Source: a virus. From it: a stretch of 24,273 nt of DNA. The translations under genes and the position numbers were made by a program. The notes under the pieces were generated by a model that saw only the letters and a program-made list of their open reading frames with translations, had not been told where the DNA came from and made no database searches. Below, one piece after another: positions 13,861 to 22,046 of this stretch. Each line of letters begins with the position of its first letter. Position 1 is the first letter of the stretch. The stretch is taken from positions 10,772-35,044 of IMG/VR virus record IMGVR_UViG_3300030117_008021; one strand, given 5' to 3'.

Positions 13861-14808
13861 CTATAACCTCTTTTTATCACTTGAATTCAAATACCAATCA
13901 ATAGTTTTCTTAAGGCCTTCTCTTAAAGATGTGCTTGGCACATAGCCCATATGCTTTTTAAATCTTTCCATACAATAAAATCTTCTAGCTTGACCATCAG
14001 GCCGGTCTGTGTTCCAGATAATCTCTCCTTTATAGTCAATTAACTCAACAATAGTTTCAACTAATTCTTTTATAGAAGTTTCAACACCTGTTCCAAGGTT
14101 CAAAGGACCAGATGCTTCAAACTTTTCAGCTACATCAAGAATAGCCTGAGCTGTGTCTTCTACATATAAAAACTCTCTGGTAGCTTTTCCTGTTCCCCAA
14201 ACTTCTACGGCTGGAATTTTTTCTTGTTTAGCGTGCAAAAACTTTCTAATAAGGGCCGGCACAACATGGCTTTTTTCTAAATCAAAATTATCATTAGGGC
14301 CATAAAGATTTGCTGGCAGTAAAATGGATGAGTCAAAGCCGTATTGTGCTCTATATGTCCACGATTGAATTATTAACATTTTTTTGCCCATAGAATAGCC
14401 CATAGACTCTTCTTGAGGTAACCCATTCCAAAAATCATTTTCAGTATATGGCACACTTAAATCAAGAGGATATCCGCACCCGGCTGCAAGAGCTACAACT
14501 TTTTTAACTTTATAGCGGCGAGCATAATCCATAACAAGAGTGCCCATCATTATGTTATCATAAAAAAATGTACCGGGTTCTGACTTGTTGGCGGCAATTC
14601 CTCCAACTTTACCTGCTAGGTGAATAACCACTTCAGGTCGCAAATGTTTGAACATTAAATCAACCTGATGTTCTACGGTAAGATTATAATCATACTTTGA
14701 GGGTGCATGCACTACCGCATCTAATTCTTTAAGCATTTTTACAACATGCGTACCAACAAAACCGTGGCCACCTGTAACTAAAACAATTTTATCTTTCCAA
14801 AATGTCAT
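13861..14808 (-). CDS. fcl: GDP-L-fucose synthase-like SDR (Fcl/WcaG family)
   Basis: 315 residues, the usual size for GDP-4-keto-6-deoxymannose 3,5-epimerase/4-reductase. GGHGFVG at 13-19, HLAGKVGGIAANKSEPGTFFYDN at 63-85, ENDFWNG at 123-129 and YSMGKK (Y138, K142) are family signatures, with SILLPANLYGPNDNFD. Where the Fcl of E. coli has SSC (Ser107, Cys109), this protein has AGC: C111 is kept and the serine is not. ColC, the colitose enzyme, is a close homologue, so the product could be GDP-L-fucose or GDP-L-colitose; the ColD-like gene makes the latter worth testing. Gmd, which would supply the substrate, is not in the window. Confidence 0.75.
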   Translation of the reverse strand: MTFWKDKIVLVTGGHGFVGTHVVKMLKELDAVVHAPSKYDYNLTVEHQVDLMFKHLRPEVVIHLAGKVGGIAANKSEPGTFFYDNIMMGTLVMDYARRYKVKKVVALAAGCGYPLDLSVPYTENDFWNGLPQEESMGYSMGKKMLIIQSWTYRAQYGFDSSILLPANLYGPNDNFDLEKSHVVPALIRKFLHAKQEKIPAVEVWGTGKATREFLYVEDTAQAILDVAEKFEASGPLNLGTGVETSIKELVETIVELIDYKGEIIWNTDRPDGQARRFYCMERFKKHMGYVPSTSLREGLKKTIDWYLNSSDKKRL

Positions 14809-14817
14809 ATCTTAATC

Positions 14818-15747
14818 CTAATAGTTTGCATACCAAGGCGATTCAATAATGCTATATGCTTTTATGAGTTGACGAATTCCATCGTCTAAATCATACTTGC
14901 ACTTAAATCCTTTGTCGTAGAACTTTTGGCTACTTACAATATAATCGCGCGTGTCGGGATCTGTGGTAAATTCTGCCTTGATAATCTCAAGCGGAAGGTG
15001 TTCTTTAATTTTTTGTGCTAATTGTAACTTATTCATGTTAATCGCATCGTTTCCAACATTATAAGTTTCGTTCTTGCACTCTTCCCAGTTGTCGATTACG
15101 AACATAAATGCGCGACAAACATCTTGTAAATGCACATAGTTGCGCATAAACTCACATTCATAAAGAACAAGAACCTTTTCACGAAGCGCCTTAAGAACAA
15201 AATTATTAACTAATAAATCTGTTCGCATACGAGAGCCAGGACCAAATACCGTAGCCAATCTAAATGTTACATGATTTTCAACATTCTTGTACTCGTCTTC
15301 TGCGGCAACTTTTGTTTGTCCGTAGAGTGACACAGGATTTAAAGGAGAATCTTCTGTGCAGACCGAGCCGTCTACACTCACACCGTATCCAGAGTTAGTG
15401 CACGGATAAATTACTTTTTGCTCTGGTGTTTTATTTTTTGCAATCCAAGCATTTACTCCATGGTTTATTTCAACAGCACCTCTCTTGTCTTTTTCACACA
15501 AAGGAAAACCAACAAGCGCAGCCAAAGGAATAATAATATCAGCCTTTGGTACTTCTTTTTGTAAAATTTCTAAATTGACAATATCCCCTTTAATAAAATT
15601 AAAATTTTCATCAATTGTATATCTCAATAAAGATGTTTCATCATACATTAAATTATCTATTACTGTGACGCTATGGCCAGCGCGCAGCAAATGATCGGTA
15701 AGTTCGCTGCCAATATAGCCAGCGCCTCCTGTTATTAAAATATTCAT
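14818..15747 (-). CDS. NAD(P)-dependent NDP-sugar epimerase/dehydratase/reductase (extended SDR)
   Basis: 309 residues. GGAGYIG at 7-13 binds the dinucleotide; LAALVGFPLCEKD at 75-87, the CTNSGYG strand at 116-122 (T117/S119 as hydroxyl candidates) and YGQTK (Y142, K146) form the active site. TFRLATVFGPGSRMRTDLL and FMRNYVHLQDV are typical of a common group of extended SDRs in LPS clusters that act on 4-keto or 4-hydroxy NDP-sugars. The exact reaction cannot be set. Its ATG overlaps the stop of the GME-like gene as ATGA, and the Fcl-like gene begins 9 bases after its stop. Confidence 0.75.
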   Translation of the reverse strand: MNILITGGAGYIGSELTDHLLRAGHSVTVIDNLMYDETSLLRYTIDENFNFIKGDIVNLEILQKEVPKADIIIPLAALVGFPLCEKDKRGAVEINHGVNAWIAKNKTPEQKVIYPCTNSGYGVSVDGSVCTEDSPLNPVSLYGQTKVAAEDEYKNVENHVTFRLATVFGPGSRMRTDLLVNNFVLKALREKVLVLYECEFMRNYVHLQDVCRAFMFVIDNWEECKNETYNVGNDAINMNKLQLAQKIKEHLPLEIIKAEFTTDPDTRDYIVSSQKFYDKGFKCKYDLDDGIRQLIKAYSIIESPWYANY

Positions 15748-16736
15748 TTCATCCTTCCTTGTATATCATTATAAACTCTTTTTAAGCCTTCTTGTAGGCT
15801 TGTCTTTGCTTCAAATCCAATTTCTGTTTTTGCTTTTGAGCAATCACACCATTGGCCCCAAATCAAAGTGTCTTTTGTTAGATCATATTCAACTTCTATA
15901 TTCTTGCCAGAAACTTCTACAACTGCTTTAGCTAAATCGCCAATTGATATTCTTTCTTGCTTGCCTACGTTATATGGCCCTACAGCATGCAGTTGATCCA
16001 TTTTCTCAATCATAAGTTTAGTGCATTCAATAGCATCATCAATAAAGCAATAAGAACGAGTCTCTTTACCGGTGCCCCAAATTCTAAATGGTATGTTTGG
16101 ATAATTGATTGCGCGATTAGTAAACACAGGAATACAAGAACCAGTTGCTAAGTCATAGTCTTGATTTTCTCCATAAATTCCAATATATCTGGCGATGGCA
16201 ACTCGTAAATTAGAATTTTCAACCTGCGCATATTCAATTTCTTTTTCGGAAATAAGCTTAGCCCAACCATATGCAAGTTCAGATTCTGCTGGATAGGCTT
16301 GCTGTTCAACAATAGCAGGAGAATCTGGCGTGCCTTGTAATTCTTTTGGGTAAACATGTGCGCTGCTGGCATAGAAATACCTATTAATTTTGTTGTTGAT
16401 GATTGCTTTTAAAACATTAGAATCCATAAGCATATTTTCACTCATAACGGTATACGGCTTTGAAGTATAGAGACCGATACCGCCAACTTTTGATGCCATA
16501 TGAATAACAATATCAAAGTTTTTTATGGTTTTAATACAAAAATCTAAATTTTTTAGATCACCTTCAATCAATTCTATTGAGTCTATGATATCTAATATGT
16601 ATTCTTTTTTTCCTCTTTCAAAATTATCGATAATTGTAACATGCGCGCCATCATAAACTAAATCTTTACAAAGATTTGAACCAATAAAACCAGCGCCACC
16701 GGTCACAAGCACACTTTTATCTTGCCAATAACTCAT
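15744..16736 (-). CDS. GDP-mannose 3,5-epimerase-like SDR with His for the catalytic Cys
   Basis: 330 residues from ATG 16734-16736, which overlaps the fucosyltransferase stop as ATGA; a TTG four codons upstream is less likely. GGAGFIG at 13-19, ASKVGGIGLYTSKPYTVMSE at 81-100, RYFYASSAHVYP at 119-130, AYPAESELAYGWAK (Y156, K160) and GTGKETRSYCFIDD follow the plant GDP-mannose 3,5-epimerase order closely. In GME the third motif reads SSACIYP and its cysteine does acid/base chemistry; here it is H127, 29 residues before the tyrosine as in GME. So the scaffold is GME-like but the reaction may differ (4-epimerase or reductase). Confidence 0.72.
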   Translation of the reverse strand: MSYWQDKSVLVTGGAGFIGSNLCKDLVYDGAHVTIIDNFERGKKEYILDIIDSIELIEGDLKNLDFCIKTIKNFDIVIHMASKVGGIGLYTSKPYTVMSENMLMDSNVLKAIINNKINRYFYASSAHVYPKELQGTPDSPAIVEQQAYPAESELAYGWAKLISEKEIEYAQVENSNLRVAIARYIGIYGENQDYDLATGSCIPVFTNRAINYPNIPFRIWGTGKETRSYCFIDDAIECTKLMIEKMDQLHAVGPYNVGKQERISIGDLAKAVVEVSGKNIEVEYDLTKDTLIWGQWCDCSKAKTEIGFEAKTSLQEGLKRVYNDIQGRMK

Positions 16737-17629
16737 ACTAAAGTCCAACTCTCAGGGTAAAAACCATTTCTGTGCGTATATTCTGGTATGTCTGGGTGAT
16801 AATGATTAGGCGCTACAACAATCTTGTCAGGATTTTGATTAAGATAAGCGGCCCACCATCCAAATGAGCTAATATGGCTTATGATATTATGATCACAACA
16901 CATGATTAGTGAGAAATCATTCATCGTAGTGTTGTTTTTTGAAAAAATAAAGTCTTTACCCTTTAAATTTTCTTTGCACCAATCAATATCAGACGTATTA
17001 TTGTCACCAGAAAACCTTGAGCCGCCAGAAAAAACTAAATATTTTACTTTTTTTTCTTCAAATTTATGTATTGCAGAGTTCAAGTATCTTCCGTAAAAGC
17101 TATTATTGTCTAATTTGTTTGTTTTTCCATACATTTCATTTAACTCTTTACTGGGATTTGAGCCATTTGTATTGTCACCGCGCCTCAGATGAAGCGAAAC
17201 CACTTCGTGTCCAGGAAATTTCTCTTTTATAGAAGCAATTGTCTTGCTTGCTTTTTCAATATATTGTTTTTTAGGTGTTAATTCTTTTTTAATTTGTTCT
17301 TTATAGTCATTAAAATAATGAGTGCTTTGAAAAAAACCATGCAAATTTGTACCATCTTGTAAATTAAAAAAATTTTCGTCAAATTCCATGTGATTTGGCT
17401 CTTTATATTGTTTTAAATGTTTTAAAACTGATTCAGTTCTAATGTCGATATAATCACATTCAATATTAAATTCGCCTAATAAGCAATTTTGGCCATGCCA
17501 ATTTCTATTGTCTGGATTAGGAATAGCAACATTATAACCATTATGTAAAGCTAACGATTTCAAAGCGCTATATTGAAAAAGTTGATTACCTAGGCGGCCA
17601 AGTTTTCCTAATTCTAAAAAAGTAATCAT
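16733..17629 (-). CDS. GT11 alpha-1,2-fucosyltransferase-like protein
   Basis: 298 residues, typical for bacterial GT11 (WbsJ/FutC-like). LGRLGNQLFQYSALKSLA at 10-27 is the family's first motif and SLHLRRGD at 145-152 is the HxRRGD donor-binding motif. GFFQSTHYFND and a late FSLIMCCDHNIISHISSFGWW segment are also characteristic. It would move L-fucose, or a fucose-like sugar such as colitose, from the GDP donor to the 2-position of galactose or a similar residue. The Fcl-like gene two places downstream may make the donor. ATG 17627-17629 overlaps the previous stop as TAATG. Confidence 0.85.
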   Translation of the reverse strand: MITFLELGKLGRLGNQLFQYSALKSLALHNGYNVAIPNPDNRNWHGQNCLLGEFNIECDYIDIRTESVLKHLKQYKEPNHMEFDENFFNLQDGTNLHGFFQSTHYFNDYKEQIKKELTPKKQYIEKASKTIASIKEKFPGHEVVSLHLRRGDNTNGSNPSKELNEMYGKTNKLDNNSFYGRYLNSAIHKFEEKKVKYLVFSGGSRFSGDNNTSDIDWCKENLKGKDFIFSKNNTTMNDFSLIMCCDHNIISHISSFGWWAAYLNQNPDKIVVAPNHYHPDIPEYTHRNGFYPESWTLV

Positions 17630-18357
17630 TATTTATTCCTTAAAACAATTACTGGCTGATAAGGAGATTCTCTGGTTGTATTGTAGTTGTTGGTAAATGA
17701 CTCTTTAGCGAAACCATATTTAGCAACAGGTTCCCACCCCTCTATTAACAAAGGAAATCTTTTTTCTCCGTATACTCTGTGGACATTAAAGCAAACTTTG
17801 TCGCGACCTACAGGAACAGCCAAATACATTAATCCATCTTTTTTTAATAAATTTTTCATGTTCTGCATTGCCTCAAGATCTCCATTTGGATTAAGAGGAT
17901 CACCATATCTACCTAATCCATCATGTTCATAAGAAGAAATTGATAAACAAGCGTCAAACAAAATATCTTTTTCATTTCCAGGCTTTATATATTCAATATT
18001 AGGATGAAAGCTTTCTCTATCGGAATATTCGATAACGGTGCATTTTTCAGCACCAAATACAATTGCCATGGCTTCATACCATGGATAAGCAGAACCAGCA
18101 ATACAAATATGCTTTCCTTTAATAGGATGAGTGCTTAACGCATCGTATAGCCATAAGTCTGTATGATGATAATAATTTACCTCTCTTTTGTTAATTCTTT
18201 CTACACATTTGTCAAACTCTTCTTGCGTAAAATTTGCATTTATCATATCTTGAATTTCATCACTACAATCATTACGATAGTGGTACAGTACTGAAACCTT
18301 ACCATTCATTGAGTATGCGTCATAAAGTTCTCCTGGAATTCCTTCGGGCGCTTTCAT
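17629..18357 (-). CDS. DUF268 protein (methyltransferase-like fold)
   Basis: 242 residues. KGKHICIAGSAYPWYEAMAI (80-99) then VIEYSD is the DUF268 signature and resembles the SAM-binding strands of Rossmann methyltransferases. ISSYEHDGLGRYGDPLNPNGDLEAM (140-164), LAVPVGRD and FNVHRVYG are the rest of the family pattern. The family is uncharacterised as far as I know; the fold suggests a sugar O-methyltransferase, which is inference. It overlaps the short DegT gene as ATGA and the GT11 gene as TAATG. Confidence 0.72.
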   Translation of the reverse strand: MKAPEGIPGELYDAYSMNGKVSVLYHYRNDCSDEIQDMINANFTQEEFDKCVERINKREVNYYHHTDLWLYDALSTHPIKGKHICIAGSAYPWYEAMAIVFGAEKCTVIEYSDRESFHPNIEYIKPGNEKDILFDACLSISSYEHDGLGRYGDPLNPNGDLEAMQNMKNLLKKDGLMYLAVPVGRDKVCFNVHRVYGEKRFPLLIEGWEPVAKYGFAKESFTNNYNTTRESPYQPVIVLRNK

Positions 18358-18968
18358 TTTATTATCTCCACATCTTTAAACAAATCAAATTCTCTTAAAT
18401 CTCTATAAAAAGGTTCTTCTGGTAAGTCTTCCATGTGTTCTGGATAGTTTTGCATAAGCATCAAGCCTCTGGCTGCTTGTTCAGGGCTCATATAAGCATT
18501 CCAACCATTAATTTCAATATTATCTTCGTGATACATTACCTCACCTCGACCTTCGTAGCGACCTTTTCTAAACCACTTAGCAGCCTTTTCATCGTCAGTT
18601 AAAATCATACCCCCCTTACCTATCTTCAAATGTTTTTTGATGTGAAAGGAAAGGCACATAAAGCTTCCTGGGATATACATATTGCTTGTTAGACGCTTGG
18701 CTGCGTCATAAATTGGGTAGGGCTCAAGTTGATAGATGCCTTTCCATCTATAATCGCGAAACTTAAGTGTGCCGCCAGCATGCAAAATTGATTGTGGAAC
18801 TGATAGATATGTTCTCGCTGGAATGATCACCTCTTGAACGTTAAGATATTCGCAACATAATAGCAAAGCATCTGTACAATTATCTGTTGAAACTGCGTAC
18901 TTTGAGCCGCAATAATCAGCTACGGTTTCTTCAAACATCTTTACAATTTTATATGGGTTATGTCTCAT
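18354..18968 (-). CDS. Shortened DegT/DnrJ-type PLP protein
   Basis: 204 residues, about half of a normal DegT/DnrJ sugar aminotransferase (370-400). The PLP core is there: AVSTDNCTDALLL near 25-37, YPIYDAAKRLTS with D88 for the pyridine nitrogen, and SFHIKKHLKIGKGGM with the Schiff-base lysine at K112. The C-terminal small domain is almost gone. It ends cleanly at an ATGA overlap with the DUF268 gene, so it looks like a compact gene and not a frameshift. Unlike the PLP enzyme at 5426-6613 it keeps the lysine, so aminotransfer is possible, but activity without the small domain is doubtful. Confidence 0.65.
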   Translation of the reverse strand: MRHNPYKIVKMFEETVADYCGSKYAVSTDNCTDALLLCCEYLNVQEVIIPARTYLSVPQSILHAGGTLKFRDYRWKGIYQLEPYPIYDAAKRLTSNMYIPGSFMCLSFHIKKHLKIGKGGMILTDDEKAAKWFRKGRYEGRGEVMYHEDNIEINGWNAYMSPEQAARGLMLMQNYPEHMEDLPEEPFYRDLREFDLFKDVEIIK

Positions 18969-19654
18969 TTGTTTATAAAACCTAAAACTTGATTGAAGTG
19001 CGATATTCTATTTGTAACAGATGGATGAATGTTGTTTTTGTCGTATAAACAACAATTAAAGCCTACTTTTTGCCCAGGAATATAATCTAGCACATAACTA
19101 TCGCCGATATATAGTGTCTTTTTAGGATCCAACTTATTGTTTTTTATTACATATTCGTAAAATTTAATGTCCGGTTTTTCTAATCCGATGCATTGTGAAA
19201 CTTCTAGAAAATCAAGATTGTTTACAAGATTTAATTTGGCAGCTAGCTTTTCTTTTAGAGTTGTATCGAAATTAGATGCTACTCCCACAGTATAACCTAA
19301 TTTTCTTAGTTGTTTAATTGTATCCATAGCACCATCATGCAAAATCCATTCTTTATATATTTTATCAAAATAATCATATAGTGCAACACAATTTCTGTTT
19401 GTGTAATCAATTTCTAAAGCAGCTAAAAGAGCTTTATTATATTTTGTTTGAAAAAAATTCTTTTTTGATTCTTTATCTACAATTTCAAAACAGCTATAAT
19501 GACATTGATCGTCTGCTATTTTTAGTGCGTCGACAATTTTATTTTTGCTAATATTAATATCTTTTTCTGTTAAAAAATTATAAATAACATCTTCTCTTTT
19601 TGGATTCAAATAAGCTAACGTATTTACAAAATCAAATACAACAGTATTAATCAT
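18965..19654 (-). CDS. HAD-superfamily hydrolase-like protein with altered motif I
   Basis: 229 residues with a helical cap (about 15-95), as in the beta-phosphoglucomutase/dehalogenase subfamily. Motif I is FDFVNTL: nucleophile D8 is kept, but the second aspartate of DxD is V10. Motif II is VASNF, motif III GLEKPD, and motif IV IGDSYVLD. Loss of the acid/base aspartate occurs in dehalogenases and other HAD groups, so it need not be a phosphatase. AAGGAG lies six bases before the ATG at 19652-19654. It is coupled by ATGA overlaps to the ATP-grasp gene upstream and the short DegT gene downstream. Confidence 0.72.
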   Translation of the reverse strand: MINTVVFDFVNTLAYLNPKREDVIYNFLTEKDINISKNKIVDALKIADDQCHYSCFEIVDKESKKNFFQTKYNKALLAALEIDYTNRNCVALYDYFDKIYKEWILHDGAMDTIKQLRKLGYTVGVASNFDTTLKEKLAAKLNLVNNLDFLEVSQCIGLEKPDIKFYEYVIKNNKLDPKKTLYIGDSYVLDYIPGQKVGFNCCLYDKNNIHPSVTNRISHFNQVLGFINK

Positions 19655-20616
19655 TTTTTACTCCTTGCTAAAAGATTGCCTCTTTGTTCTTCAGTTGCAT
19701 AAATTTCTTCAAAGTATCTCATAACATAAAATTTATTACTATGCAAGTAAGGAGTAATATTTTCTTTCAATACAAGCTCTCTTACAGCCATTTCCGGGGC
19801 ATTAAAAACATTACTAATAATTCCAGTTGTGCCTGAGAATCTACCATTTAACTCAAAGGGGCAAACTTTGCCGTTTTTTAATCTAAACTGAATATTCAAA
19901 TATTTCATTCGAACGTGCTTGGCGATTGTTGCAATTTCTTCTTCTAATTGTAAGTTTAAAATTCTTTCAGCTGTGTATGTAGAGCCGTCTTTAAGTGTTC
20001 TTTTTAAAACACAAACCCCTTTGATTTTATTATCGTCTCCAAGATATACGCCGGCAGTATATTCATCTCCCTCAAGGTATTCTTGAATAATGTAATCTTT
20101 ATTGTTTAAAAAAGGTTTTATCTGCTCTTTGTTGTGGATTAGGTGAATGTCTTTTGAGCCGCACCCCTCTCTTGATTTAATAATAACAGGAAATTTATTG
20201 TGCTCAATAGTAGCCACTAAATCTGTCTCAGGATATGGCAAAGAAAAATCTTCTAGATATCTTGCAGTCATGTACTTGTCGTTGCAAATTTCAATTTTAT
20301 AATATTCATCAACAAAAACCACACAATTAGTTTCAGATTGTATTTTGTTTTTGTTTTGTGAAATAATTGATGTTTCTGAATCAATACAGGGAAAAAATAT
20401 ATCAATCTTGTGCTTGTTGATAAATTTAATTAAATAATCTACATAGTCTTGATGAATTGTCGGACTGATGTATGAATCATTATCAAGGTAAAGCCATGAG
20501 TCATCAACATTAGAACTAATCTTAAAAATTCTTAATTCTAGTGGCGACTTATTAAGACACCTGATTACTCCCTGTCCTACGTCACCCCCAACTCCACTAA
20601 CTAAAACATTAATCAC
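19651..20616 (-). CDS. ATP-grasp ligase
   Basis: 321 residues with a pre-ATP-grasp Rossmann half (VLVSGVGGDVGQGVIRCL at 4-21) and an ATP-grasp half. FPVIIKSREGCGSKD at 142-156 holds the ATP lysine K147 and glycine loop, IQEYLEGDEYTAG binds the adenine, and FELNGRFSGTTG at 254-265 carries the metal ligands E255 and N257. It resembles carbamoyl-phosphate synthase-like ATP-grasp proteins of polysaccharide clusters, which join a carboxylate to an amine or similar via an acyl phosphate. Substrates unknown. Start is GTG at 20614-20616; the nearby ATG is out of frame. The HAD gene follows directly. Confidence 0.8.
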   Translation of the reverse strand: MINVLVSGVGGDVGQGVIRCLNKSPLELRIFKISSNVDDSWLYLDNDSYISPTIHQDYVDYLIKFINKHKIDIFFPCIDSETSIISQNKNKIQSETNCVVFVDEYYKIEICNDKYMTARYLEDFSLPYPETDLVATIEHNKFPVIIKSREGCGSKDIHLIHNKEQIKPFLNNKDYIIQEYLEGDEYTAGVYLGDDNKIKGVCVLKRTLKDGSTYTAERILNLQLEEEIATIAKHVRMKYLNIQFRLKNGKVCPFELNGRFSGTTGIISNVFNAPEMAVRELVLKENITPYLHSNKFYVMRYFEEIYATEEQRGNLLARSKK

Positions 20617-21262
20617 TAACTATCTCTTTTGATAAATTGTATAAATCATTTGCAACAATTGTGGGATCATTTGGTATTGCTTTTTCAAAGCTATTATTTT
20701 GAAATTTATCACTTTTAGAAAGCGTCTCATACATATTTGTTTTAGTAATTCCAGGATTAAAGTTTGCAACTTTAACACAATTATTGTTTTCTATTTCAAT
20801 AAATTTTAAATAATTTTCAATAAACAATTTGCTAGAGCTATAAATACCAAGATGCTTATTAACACTATGTGCTGCACCAGATGTGATATTAATAATATAC
20901 AACGGATTGGGTGCTTCTGTCAATAGTTTTATTAGTGTTAGTGGTGAATATATATTTGTATTTAAAGAGCTGGCAATTTGGTAGTTTCTATACTCTGATA
21001 ACTTACCGATTGGATTTAGTGAGAATGCGTTGTTTACAAACACAATTTTATGATTAACATAATCTCTCTTAATTTTCTCTCTTAAATGATATGACATGGC
21101 GCCAACCTCATCAATATGAGATAAGTCCATTTTATAATCATATTTGTCTGCTTTGTTTCTGTTTATAGAAATAAGTTTAGAACTATTATCGAGTAGTATT
21201 TTTTTAAATTCGTGGCCTATGCCGCGTGTAGTTCCTGTTACAATATATAAAACATCTTGCAT
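20609..21262 (-). CDS. Classical short-chain dehydrogenase/reductase
   Basis: 217 residues from ATG 21260-21262, one base after the GT-D-like gene's TAG; a GTG four codons earlier has no better ribosome site. TGTTRGIG at 9-16 binds the dinucleotide, VNNAF at 76-80 is the NNAG-type motif, and S128, Y141 and K145 (YSSSK) complete the catalytic set. NFNPGITKTNMY follows as in classical SDRs (sepiapterin reductase-like). It is about 20 residues shorter than average. It could reduce a keto group on a sugar or side chain; the ATP-grasp and HAD genes next to it suggest a shared modification. Confidence 0.78.
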   Translation of the reverse strand: MQDVLYIVTGTTRGIGHEFKKILLDNSSKLISINRNKADKYDYKMDLSHIDEVGAMSYHLREKIKRDYVNHKIVFVNNAFSLNPIGKLSEYRNYQIASSLNTNIYSPLTLIKLLTEAPNPLYIINITSGAAHSVNKHLGIYSSSKLFIENYLKFIEIENNNCVKVANFNPGITKTNMYETLSKSDKFQNNSFEKAIPNDPTIVANDLYNLSKEIVSD

Positions 21263-21263
21263 A

Positions 21264-22046
21264 CTACCACACACATTTCATATTGATATATTGATTGTTT
21301 TCTTTTAGCCAATATGCACGAAGATATCCGCGAGAGGCTACCCAGCCTGTCATTCCCATAAGAGGGTTAAGCGTGCTACCAATATCCATATACGTATTTT
21401 TATCAAAAATATTATAAAGCTCATAGATTAAAAAATTTGAAAGAGAACCAGCTGAAAAAAGAAATAAGTGATTTTCAATATCATTTTTGCCAATCCAGTT
21501 TTTCATTTCTTGAATAAGATCAAAATTATTTACATGACAATTATTTCCAATTCTAAAAGTTTTTTTAACTTCAAAAGGAAGATTGTCTACATTTGCCATT
21601 TCATTACAAACATAAACTACTGGGTAATTTTGAAATTCAGGTACCATATGTTCGATAAAATTAGAATAGTTGCCGTTAATTAATAAATTAGCCCAAGTTA
21701 GTATGTGTTCTGATGATAAATGGTTATTTTGCCACATAAAATCTTCTTCGCCAACACAACACCTGCAGCTAATTCCTTTGATATAATTTTCTTTTGTAAA
21801 TTCAAAAGCTTCAATTAGTTTTTCTCTGTGCATTTGTTGTTCTTCGGGAATAAATTCTTTCAGCTCTTCCTCTCCCCACTGGCCAGAGTGTGTTTGTTCT
21901 CTTAAAAATACTTTGTCTTTTTCAATTTTGTATTTTCTATTCTGCATCATATACAGCTCACCATCAGAAAATCTTGTAAATGCAAATGGTATCTTTCGTT
22001 CAAGAAGATCTAAGACGCCTTCAAAATCTTCATGAAAATCTTTCAT
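21264..22046 (-). CDS. GT-D-like glycosyltransferase (DUF1792-type)
   Basis: 260 residues. The N-terminal FAFTRFSDGEL at 21-31 corresponds to the RFGDGE motif of the GT-D fold, with D28 and E30 as likely metal or donor ligands. Later landmarks are SCRCCVGEED, VYVCNEM, a FLFSAGSLSNFLIYEL segment and YMDIGSTLNPLMG, where the family has a GAxGxxL helix and a DIGS end. GT-D enzymes move glucose from a UDP donor in Streptococcus protein glycosylation; the donor here is unknown. The closing W-rich, cysteine-containing end is unusual. The ATG overlaps the GT-fusion stop as ATGA. Confidence 0.62.
   Translation of the reverse strand: MKDFHEDFEGVLDLLERKIPFAFTRFSDGELYMMQNRKYKIEKDKVFLREQTHSGQWGEEELKEFIPEEQQMHREKLIEAFEFTKENYIKGISCRCCVGEEDFMWQNNHLSSEHILTWANLLINGNYSNFIEHMVPEFQNYPVVYVCNEMANVDNLPFEVKKTFRIGNNCHVNNFDLIQEMKNWIGKNDIENHLFLFSAGSLSNFLIYELYNIFDKNTYMDIGSTLNPLMGMTGWVASRGYLRAYWLKENNQYINMKCVW

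Noticed and set aside
19579-19586. Exact TATAAATA (T4 late promoter element) on the plus strand
   Set aside because: It lies inside the HAD gene, points against every gene in the window and has no plus-strand gene after it. One such 8-mer is expected by chance in AT-rich DNA of this length.
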